A stretch of 64,000 nucleotides of DNA from Klebsiella ornithinolytica NBRC 105727 = ATCC 31898. Its GTDB lineage: Bacteria > Pseudomonadota > Gammaproteobacteria > Enterobacterales > Enterobacteriaceae. Below the pieces are notes generated by a model. That model made no database searches and had not been told where the DNA came from. It worked only from the letters and a program-made list of their open reading frames with translations. Positions 58,301 to 64,000 of the stretch are shown piece by piece. The stretch lies in the NCBI RefSeq assembly GCF_001598295.1, contig NZ_BCYR01000001.1:806001-870000 (forward strand), given 5' to 3'. Made by a program: the position numbers and the translations under genes. Every line of letters starts with the position of its first letter. Position 1 is the first letter of the stretch.

Positions 58301-58654
58301 GTTAAACTCAATCCCCCCGGAGATCCACGGGCCAAGCAGGCCAACCAGCGCGGGCTTGATGACATCATTGTGATAAACGAAATCACGCTGTCTGACCTTA
58401 TCCCACGCGCGATGCACGCGGCCTCCCAGCTCGGGCAGGATCATAATTTTGATGTAATCATTTTCCAGCCACACCGCCTGCCAGGCCTTTAGCGTTTTTT
58501 CCTCACTCAGCGTATCCGTCACACCATAGGGATACACCGCCCCGGAAGACCCCTGATAAACCCGATTTTCCAGGAACATGGGGTGAATATCCTGCGCCCC
58601 CGTTTCATAGGTTGGAATATGTACCGTTTCCTGCCAAACATTTACTGAACTCAT
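55376..58654 (-). CDS. yphG: YphG: DUF5107 plus TPR repeats protein
   Basis: 1092-residue cytoplasmic protein matching E. coli YphG (1093). The N-terminal ~390 residues are a DUF5107 beta-sandwich related to carbohydrate mutarotases/lyases (ILPELGGRVHRAWDKV, WISGGIEFNWPQHHRPTTY, FLWWANPAVKGGDGHQ). The rest is a long superhelix of TPR units (LDPQDYRCNLALAMLEYNRADY, MAPDFADAWRGLAIHAW). No signal peptide. First gene of yphGFEDCB, 141 bp before yphF, divergent from the regulator yphH. The function is not established; it might process or sense the transported sugar. Confidence 0.93.
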   Translation of the reverse strand: MSSVNVWQETVHIPTYETGAQDIHPMFLENRVYQGSSGAVYPYGVTDTLSEEKTLKAWQAVWLENDYIKIMILPELGGRVHRAWDKVRQRDFVYHNDVIKPALVGLLGPWISGGIEFNWPQHHRPTTYMPVDFTISENDDGSKTVWVGETEPMHGLQVMTGFTLRPQRAALEIGSRVYNGNATPRHFLWWANPAVKGGDGHQSVFPPDVTAVFDHGKRAVSAFPIATGTYYKVDYSAGVDISRYKNVPVPTSYMAEKSEYDFVGAWCHDEDGGLLHVADHHIAPGKKQWSWGYSEFGQAWDKNLTDENGPYIELMTGIFADNQPDFTWLDPFEEKRFEQYFLPYHSLGMVQNASRDAVIKLQREEGNIIWGVYAISPLVAHRLTVREEGNPQPLLDEMIELTPCAAVQGTLAGIDPSRLTMELLDSHGRCVLRYQEHQTQELPLPEVAVTPLHAGAISSVDEAWFIGQHLEQYHHASRSPFDYYLRGIELDPQDYRCNLALAMLEYNRADYSQTIEYASRALSRAHRLNKNPQCGQASLIRASARERLQQWHDAQEDFWRAVWSGNSKAGGYYGLARLATRSERYDDALAFCRQSLLACPTNQDVLSLETLLLDLTGRRSQALQQIEKLLGDYPLNPTLWWLNATISEAEADTARWFAVCQSRDINALLTAGLLLSWGMAARAKAVLTALNCQKTLPLYLQASLAEGNERIALINRAREVFADFVRFPNLLVEVAALEKIPECYFAQHLLACFHYSRRHYEKATQLWHRCVEMAPDFADAWRGLAIHAWNKQSDAHLAAAYLEKACARQPQDARLLFERDLLDKLTAVEPEKRLARLEANLATALKRDDLTAELLHLWHLAGNVEQAANVLASRKFHPWEGGEGKVTSQFVINQLLRAWPYLQPQPQQAETLLLSALRYPENLSEGRLPGQTDNDIWFWLGICARQQGMEERALECFRKAASGDRTINIHSYYNDQPVDYLFWQGVALRMLGDRLSSERLFTEMLQWAEHMETAQIEADFFAVSQPDLLALYADIQKQHQEKCLLVRVLASAGLGGGSRHEQALSALEALNPAWAKAALFRKTLPFVLHLIN

Positions 58655-58769
58655 AATGCCCTCAAAGTTAACAAGACATACTGAAGTGAAATAATGAGAG
58701 CAGTTTAATAGACAGAATCAGCGCATTTACGCACAATAATCACGCAATTTAGTTAACAAGGTTTAGTTT
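58655..58769. promoter_or_regulatory. yphG-yphH divergent promoter region with repeated AGTTAACAAG
   Basis: 115-bp gap with two copies of AGTTAACAAG, at 58666-58675 and 58751-58760, one beside each start codon, 85 bp apart. Both contain the palindrome GTTAAC. The spacing (about eight helical turns) would suit a repressor that loops or covers both promoters; YphH is the obvious candidate. No -10/-35 pair could be fixed with confidence. Confidence 0.5.
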
Positions 58770-59963
58770 ATGAAAGCCTGCATTAACAATCAGCAAATCC
58801 GCCATTACAACAAGGGTGTGCTGCTGGAGTATCTGTACCGCAAAAAACGAGCCAGTAAATCGTCGCTCGCGCGGCTGGCGCAAATCTCAATTCCCGCGGT
58901 CAGCAATATCCTCCAGGAGCTGGAAGAGGAAGGACGCGTGGTCAATGTACAGGATGAGCATCTGGCCCGCGGTCATAGCAGCGGCGCCTGGCTTATTGCG
59001 CCCGATGGCGACTGGACCCTGTGTATGAACATCACGCCCACCAGTATCGAATGCCAGCTTGGAAATGCCTGTCTGAGTGCGAAAGGCGACGTCGAATACC
59101 ACGCCATTGACGCCCCAACGCCTCAGGCACTGCTGGCAGCGATTGAGAAATGCTGGCATCAGTACCGTAAGAACTGGCCCAGGCAGAAAATCAATCTGGC
59201 GCTGGCGGTTCATGGGCAGGTTGATGCGGGAACGGGAGTATCACAGACCATGCCGCAGGCTCCCTGGAAGCAACCCGTGGAGATGAAATATCTGCTGGAA
59301 GAAAAACTCAATGTCCGCGTAATGGTCGACAACGACTGCGTCATGCTGGCGCTGGCGGAAAAATGGCAAAATGAGGGACAGTATCGCGACTTCTGCGTCA
59401 TCAACGTCGATTACGGCATTGGTTCGTCATTTGTCATCAACGACCAGGTCTGGCGCGGTAGCCTTTATGGCAGCGGCCAGATTGGACACACCATTATCAA
59501 TCCTGATGGCGTTGCCTGCGACTGCGGGCGCTATGGCTGCCTGGAAACGGTGGCATCACTGAGCGCATTGAAAAAACAGGCGCGGATATGGCTTAAAACA
59601 CAGCCCGATCTCGCCAATAATCCAGAGGCGCTGACCATCGATGCCCTGATCGAAAAATGGCAGCAGGGTGATTCTCGCCTTCATACATGGGTGGAAGACT
59701 CCGCAAATGCCATCGGGCTCAGCCTCTACAACTTTCTTAACATCTTAAATATAAACAATATCTTATTGTACGGCCGCAGCTGCGGATTTGGCGAAGAGTG
59801 GTTGAATACCATCATCAGGCAGACAGGCTTTAACCCTTTCGATCATCGTGACGCGCCGCGCACCAGAGCAACGCAAATCGGCTTCGGACAGCTGAGTCGT
59901 CAACAGCAACTGCTCGGCATTGGCTATCTGTACGTGGAAGAGCAACTGCAGACATTACGTTGA
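58770..59963 (+). CDS. yphH: ROK-family transcriptional regulator YphH
   Basis: 397-residue regulator of the NagC/Mlc type. An N-terminal winged HTH (residues ~15-75; ASKSSLARLAQISIPAVSNILQELE) precedes a ROK sugar-kinase-like domain. The usual N-terminal ATP motif DxGGT is replaced (MNITPTSIECQLG), so it should not be a kinase. The ROK metal motif CDCGRYGCLET (~250) and the sugar-binding VDNDCVMLALAE (~187) and GQIGH (~233) remain. Probably senses the sugar handled by the divergent yphGFEDCB operon. Confidence 0.94.
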   Translation: MKACINNQQIRHYNKGVLLEYLYRKKRASKSSLARLAQISIPAVSNILQELEEEGRVVNVQDEHLARGHSSGAWLIAPDGDWTLCMNITPTSIECQLGNACLSAKGDVEYHAIDAPTPQALLAAIEKCWHQYRKNWPRQKINLALAVHGQVDAGTGVSQTMPQAPWKQPVEMKYLLEEKLNVRVMVDNDCVMLALAEKWQNEGQYRDFCVINVDYGIGSSFVINDQVWRGSLYGSGQIGHTIINPDGVACDCGRYGCLETVASLSALKKQARIWLKTQPDLANNPEALTIDALIEKWQQGDSRLHTWVEDSANAIGLSLYNFLNILNINNILLYGRSCGFGEEWLNTIIRQTGFNPFDHRDAPRTRATQIGFGQLSRQQQLLGIGYLYVEEQLQTLR

Positions 59964-60030
59964 TCGCACAAGGTATGTGGCAGATCACAAAATTGTGTAT
60001 TACGTTTAAATCACGCACCTTCACAACGGA

Positions 60031-60459
60031 TTGATTATGAACACACTACGCTATTTCGACTTTGGCTCTTCCCGTTCCGTTCTGCTGCTGATCGCCCGTA
60101 TTGCCGTCGTACTGCTGTTTATTATATTTGGCTATCCCAAACTGATGGGCTTTAGCGGTACGGTACAATATATGGCCTCCTCCGGCGCTCCGCTTCCGAC
60201 GTTAGCGGCGATTATCGCGATTGTGATGGAGGTGCCGGCGGCAATCCTGATTATCCTGGGTTTCTTCACCCGTCCGCTGGCGGTGATCTTTATTTTTTAC
60301 ACCCTCGGTACCGCCGTCATTGGCCATCATTACTGGGATATGAGCGGTGATGCCGTACTTCCCAATATGATTAACTTCTACAAAAACATCAGTATAGCTG
60401 GAGCCTTCCTGCTTCTGGCCATCACTGGCCCGGGCGCTATCTCCCTCGACCGTCGTTAA
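60031..60459 (+). CDS. yphA: DoxX-family inner membrane protein YphA
   Basis: 142-residue membrane protein with four hydrophobic segments (about residues 13-33, 52-72, 76-96 and 108-128), matching E. coli YphA. DoxX/SURF4-like, with no known activity. The ATG at 60031 is used; ATTG-ATT precedes it and a second ATG (residue 3) is possible. In E. coli yphA lies between hcaD and yphB; here it is on the other side of the yph cluster, between yphH and glyA, 67 bp after yphH in the same direction. Confidence 0.92.
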   Translation: MIMNTLRYFDFGSSRSVLLLIARIAVVLLFIIFGYPKLMGFSGTVQYMASSGAPLPTLAAIIAIVMEVPAAILIILGFFTRPLAVIFIFYTLGTAVIGHHYWDMSGDAVLPNMINFYKNISIAGAFLLLAITGPGAISLDRR

Positions 60460-60477
60460 CCTCTGAACGCCGGACGT

Positions 60478-60504
60478 AAAAAAGGCCGCACTGGCGGCCT
60501 TTTT
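60478..60504. terminator. yphA/glyA bidirectional terminator
   Basis: AAAAAAGGCCGC-ACTG-GCGGCCTTTTT: a 6-bp GC stem extended by A-T pairs, with T-runs on both strands. Serves convergent yphA and glyA. Confidence 0.9.
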
Positions 60505-60527
60505 CTTTACGCTTACGTCGTTAAACG

Positions 60528-61781
60528 TTACGCATAAACCGGGAAGCGTGCACAGATATCCAGCACTTTACCCTTCACGCGCTCAATGACCGCTTCGTCA
60601 TTGATGTTGTCCAGCACGTCGCACATCCAGCCGGCCAGCTCTTTCACTTCCGCTTCTTTAAAGCCGCGACGGGTTACCGCCGGAGAACCGATACGGATAC
60701 CGGAGGTCACAAACGGGCTCTTCGGATCGTTTGGTACGCTGTTTTTATTGACGGTGATGTTAGCACGGCCCAGCGCAGCGTCAGCTTCTTTACCGGTCAG
60801 GTTTTTATCGACCAGATCCAGCAGGAACAGGTGGTTTTCAGTACCGCCGGAAACCACTTTGTAGCCGCGATTCAGGAATACTTCAACCATCGCTTTGGCG
60901 TTTTTCGCAACCTGCTGCTGATAGACTTTGAACTCTGGCTCCATCGCTTCTTTCAGCGCAACCGCTTTACCCGCGATAACGTGCATCAGCGGGCCGCCCT
61001 GTGCGCTAGGGAATACGGCAGAGTTCAGTTTTTTATACAGCTCTTCGCTACCGCCCTTCGCCAGGATCAGGCCGCCGCGCGGACCCGCCAGGGTTTTATG
61101 GGTAGTGGTCGTCACAACGTGAGCATGCGGAACCGGGTTTGGGTAAACGCCCGCGGCAATCAGGCCAGCAACGTGGGCCATATCGACGAACAGGTATGCG
61201 CCGATGCTGTCAGCGATTTCACGCATTTTTGCCCAGTCAACGATACCGGAGTAAGCAGAGAAACCACCGATGATCATTTTCGGTTTATGTTCCTGAGCCT
61301 GCTTCGCCATGTCTGCATAGTCGATTTTACCGGACTCATCGATGCCGTAAGGAATGATGTTGTACAGTTTGCCTGAGAAGTTAACCGGAGAGCCGTGAGT
61401 CAGGTGACCGCCTTGCGCCAGGTTCATACCCAGAACGGTATCGCCCGGTTGCAGCAGAGCGGTATAGACCGCGAAGTTAGCCTGGGAGCCGGAGTGCGGC
61501 TGTACGTTAGCGTAATCAGCGCCGAACAGCTCTTTTGCACGGTCAATCGCCAGTTGTTCAACGATATCAACATATTCGCAACCGCCGTAGTAGCGCTTGC
61601 CCGGATAACCTTCGGCATATTTATTGGTCAGCTGAGAACCCTGTGCCTGCATAACACGCGGACTGGTGTAGTTCTCGGAGGCGATCAGTTCGATGTGCTC
61701 TTCCTGACGTACTTTTTCCTGCTCCATAGCCTGCCACAGTTCGGCATCATAATCGGCAATGTTCATTTCACGCTTTAACAT
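60528..61781 (-). CDS. glyA: Serine hydroxymethyltransferase
   Basis: PLP enzyme converting serine plus tetrahydrofolate to glycine plus methylene-THF, the main one-carbon source. The PLP Lys is in [14 protein letters not shown] (~229), with substrate and cofactor residues in [10 protein letters not shown] and GGCEYVD. 417 residues as in E. coli. The start at 61781 ([12 protein letters not shown]) has GGAGATGCGG upstream; a few further in-frame codons exist but overlap the ribosome-binding site. Confidence 0.98.
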   Translation of the reverse strand: MLKREMNIADYDAELWQAMEQEKVRQEEHIELIASENYTSPRVMQAQGSQLTNKYAEGYPGKRYYGGCEYVDIVEQLAIDRAKELFGADYANVQPHSGSQANFAVYTALLQPGDTVLGMNLAQGGHLTHGSPVNFSGKLYNIIPYGIDESGKIDYADMAKQAQEHKPKMIIGGFSAYSGIVDWAKMREIADSIGAYLFVDMAHVAGLIAAGVYPNPVPHAHVVTTTTHKTLAGPRGGLILAKGGSEELYKKLNSAVFPSAQGGPLMHVIAGKAVALKEAMEPEFKVYQQQVAKNAKAMVEVFLNRGYKVVSGGTENHLFLLDLVDKNLTGKEADAALGRANITVNKNSVPNDPKSPFVTSGIRIGSPAVTRRGFKEAEVKELAGWMCDVLDNINDEAVIERVKGKVLDICARFPVYA

Positions 61782-61897
61782 CCGCATCTCCTGCTCAGCT
61801 AACAATAGATTACAGCTCTAAAAGGGGGGCCTTTTTGGGCGACGGCCCACAGTATAACCGAATCGTTCTGTGATAACAGGTCTTGACAAAGGATTTT

Positions 61898-61913
61898 ACG
61901 CAAACGATTGGCT
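61898..61913 (-). promoter_or_regulatory. PurR operator in glyA promoter region
   Basis: ACGCAAACGATTGGCT: the left half matches the PurR consensus ACGCAAACGTTTGCGT perfectly, the right half partly, as in the known E. coli glyA operator. Located about 117 bp upstream of glyA. Confidence 0.6.
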
Positions 61914-61982
61914 CCCCATTACACAAGGCTTTGAGCAATAACGACTCAACGATTATCAACGGATTTCTTTTCAGGTTTGTGA

Positions 61983-61995
61983 TGCAAATTCTTCA
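61983..61995. promoter_or_regulatory. Possible MetR site between glyA and hmp
   Basis: TGCAAATTCTTCA matches the MetR consensus TGAA-N5-TTCA with one mismatch. In E. coli MetR acts on both glyA and hmp from this shared region. Confidence 0.4.
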
Positions 61996-62056
61996 TGTTG
62001 TTACCGCTACGGGGAAAAGTGTTAAGGAACCATTTACAGTGCAGGGTTATTTTTAT

Positions 62057-62079
62057 AAGATGCATATAAAATACATCAT
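62057..62079 (+). promoter_or_regulatory. NsrR operator at hmp promoter
   Basis: AAGATGCATATAAAATACATCAT is an 11-1-11 palindrome close to the NsrR consensus. It lies about 26 bp before the hmp start and predicts derepression by nitric oxide. Confidence 0.8.
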
Positions 62080-62104
62080 TTAAATAACACCGAAGGAAGC
62101 TGCT

Positions 62105-63295
62105 ATGCTCGACGCCCAAACCATCGCAACGGTTAAAGCCACTATTCCCCTGCTCGTCGAAACAGGTCCTAAGCTGACCGCCCATTTTTACGATCGCATG
62201 TTTGCCCATAACCCGGAGCTCAAAGAGATCTTCAACATGAGCAACCAGCGTAACGGCGACCAGCGTGAAGCGTTGTTTAATGCCATTGCCGCTTACGCCA
62301 GCAATATCGACAACCTGCCTGCCCTACTGCCTGCCGTCGAGAAAATCGCCCAGAAACACACCAGCTTCCAGATCAAACCAGAACAGTACAATATTGTCGG
62401 CGGCCATCTGCTGGCGACGCTCGACGAAATGTTCAGCCCGGGCCAGGAAGTGCTTGACGCATGGGGCAAAGCCTACGGCGTGTTGGCCAATGTCTTTATT
62501 CATCGTGAATCTGAAATCTACCGGGATAACGCCAGCAAAAACGGGGGCTGGGAAGGCACGCGCGCGTTTCGTATCGTGAAGAAAACCCCGCGTAGCGCCC
62601 TGATTACCAGCTTCGATCTCGAGCCGGTAGACGGCCAGCCGGTGGCGGATTATCAGCCGGGCCAGTATCTGGCGATTTGGCTGAAGCCGCAGGAGTTTGA
62701 ATATCAGGAAATTCGTCAGTATTCGCTGACCCGCAAGCCAGACGGCAAAGGCTACCGAATTGCGGTTAAACGCGAAAACGGCGGTCAGGTATCAAACTGG
62801 CTGCATAACGCCTCACAGGAAGGAGATATTGTGCATCTGGCTGCGCCGGCAGGTGACTTCTTCCTCGCCGTTGAGCCGGAAACGCCGGTTACGCTGATTT
62901 CCGGCGGCGTCGGACAAACACCGATGCTGGCCATGCTCGACACGCTGGCAAAAACGCAGCATGCGGCCCAGGTGAACTGGTTCCACGCGGCAGAAAATGG
63001 CGATGTCCATGCGTTTGCCGACGAGGTGGCAACGCTCGGCGCCAGCCTGCCGAAATTCACCTCCCATATCTGGTATCGCACGCCGACGGAAGCCGACCGC
63101 CAGGCGGCACGCTTTAACAGCGAAGGTCTGATGATGTTATCGGATCTGGCGGACACGCTGCGTGACCCGCAAATGCAGTTCTATCTGTGCGGCCCGGTGG
63201 CCTTTATGCAACATGCAGCGAAACAGCTGGTGGCGCTGGGCGTCAATAACGACAACATTCACTACGAATGTTTTGGCCCGCATAAGGTGCTGTAA
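62105..63295 (+). CDS. hmp: Nitric oxide dioxygenase / flavohaemoglobin
   Basis: Converts NO and O2 to nitrate using NAD(P)H; main aerobic NO defence. The globin domain (residues ~1-138) has the haem-ligand His in AQKHTSFQI (~85). The FAD-binding ferredoxin-reductase domain has RQYSLT (~206), and the NAD domain has [10 protein letters not shown] (~268) and the C-terminal CFGPHKVL. 396 residues as in E. coli. Divergent from glyA, with an NsrR operator upstream. Confidence 0.98.
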   Translation: MLDAQTIATVKATIPLLVETGPKLTAHFYDRMFAHNPELKEIFNMSNQRNGDQREALFNAIAAYASNIDNLPALLPAVEKIAQKHTSFQIKPEQYNIVGGHLLATLDEMFSPGQEVLDAWGKAYGVLANVFIHRESEIYRDNASKNGGWEGTRAFRIVKKTPRSALITSFDLEPVDGQPVADYQPGQYLAIWLKPQEFEYQEIRQYSLTRKPDGKGYRIAVKRENGGQVSNWLHNASQEGDIVHLAAPAGDFFLAVEPETPVTLISGGVGQTPMLAMLDTLAKTQHAAQVNWFHAAENGDVHAFADEVATLGASLPKFTSHIWYRTPTEADRQAARFNSEGLMMLSDLADTLRDPQMQFYLCGPVAFMQHAAKQLVALGVNNDNIHYECFGPHKVL

Positions 63296-63309
63296 TGAAA
63301 TAACCCGGA

Positions 63310-63369
63310 GGCGGCGGAGATGCCGCCATTCGGGAATATTCCCCGGTCGCGCAAAGCTGACCGGGGAAT
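63310..63369. terminator. Hairpins between hmp and glnB
   Basis: Two adjacent hairpins: GGCGGC/GCCGCC (63310-63327) and an 11-bp perfect stem ATTCCCCGGTC/GACCGGGGAAT with a 10-nt loop (63338-63369). Neither has a T-run; they probably block readthrough between these convergent genes. Confidence 0.45.
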
Positions 63370-63389
63370 GCGTCAGAATACGGCCCGGC

Positions 63390-63888
<499 letters not shown>

Positions 63889-63941
63889 TTAGTCGCGTAA
63901 ACGGTTGCTTACCGTATCATAACTTGCGCCATGCTGCGGAG

Positions 63942-64000
63942 CTACTCTTTAAAGTCGTTGGCGTCGAGCTCGTGGCGCGACAGCAGCTTGTAGAATTCAG
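63942..64000 (-). CDS. glrR: Response regulator GlrR, C-terminal tip
   Basis: Only the last 18 codons and the TAG stop are inside the window, reading EFYKLLSRHELDANDFKE, which matches the C-terminus of E. coli GlrR (YfhA), the sigma54-dependent response regulator of the GlrK/GlrR system controlling glmY. Its place upstream of glnB in the same direction supports the call. Confidence 0.75.
   Translation of the reverse strand, partial: EFYKLLSRHELDANDFKE

Noticed and set aside
59964-60030. CRP-like site between yphH and yphA (TGTGGCAGATCACA)
   Set aside because: Half-sites are spaced two bases too close for a CRP site; the alternative alignment matches only one half.

Overview
The window is a stretch of enterobacterial chromosome. 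Nearly every backbone gene is collinear with the Escherichia coli interval ppx to glnB/glrR. I infer Klebsiella/Raoultella or a close relative (moderate confidence). The grounds are high GC, protein sequences close to but clearly distinct from E. coli, REP-type repeats, and non-E. coli genes at several backbone junctions. I see no prophage, transposon, CRISPR array, tRNA or rRNA.

Layout. 1-4.3 kb: 3' part of ppx, the c-di-GMP phosphodiesterase gene pdeF, and the short gene yfgG, with an FNR-type box between the last two. 4.3-8.5 kb: an accessory block (LysR regulator, MFS transporter, LysR regulator, nitrilase-family hydrolase) where E. coli has yfgH/yfgI. 8.6-13.5 kb: guaBA for GMP synthesis, xseA and the zinc-ribbon gene yfgJ. 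13.5-14.6 kb: a Gfo/Idh/MocA oxidoreductase absent from the E. coli order. 14.7-24 kb: der, bamB, yfgM, hisS, ispG, rodZ, rlmN and ndk, covering ribosome and envelope assembly, isoprenoids and nucleotides. 24-31.4 kb: pbpC and the alpha-2-macroglobulin gene yfhM, abutting stop-to-start. 32-34.4 kb: an unrecognised membrane protein and an M20 amidohydrolase, inserted before sseA. 34.5-43.5 kb: sseA, sseB, pepB and the complete Fe-S assembly operon iscRSUA-hscBA-fdx-iscX with IscR boxes upstream of iscR. 43.7-49.6 kb: trmJ, suhB, a NicO-type metal transporter with its DUF1007 partner (where E. coli has yfhR), csiE and hcaT. The hca dioxygenase genes that follow hcaT in E. coli are missing. 49.7-60.5 kb: yphBCDEFG, the divergent ROK regulator yphH, then yphA. 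60.5-64 kb: glyA, hmp (with an NsrR box), glnB and the 3' tip of glrR.

How the genes work together. The isc genes form one minus-strand operon, self-regulated by IscR and ending at a terminator before pepB. The yph genes form a carbohydrate uptake and oxidation module: periplasmic binding protein, permease, ATPase, mutarotase, zinc dehydrogenase and a large TPR protein, with YphH as the likely repressor; its substrate is unknown. The accessory pairs (MFS plus nitrilase with two LysR regulators, and membrane protein plus M20 hydrolase) look like small uptake-and-hydrolysis modules for unidentified nitrogen or amide compounds.

No clearly new defence or mobile system is visible. The most interesting unexplained items are the two hydrolase/transporter cassettes, the yph locus with repeated sites flanking its divergent promoter region, and several long palindromic elements between genes (about 37.7 kb, 23.4 kb and 63.8 kb).
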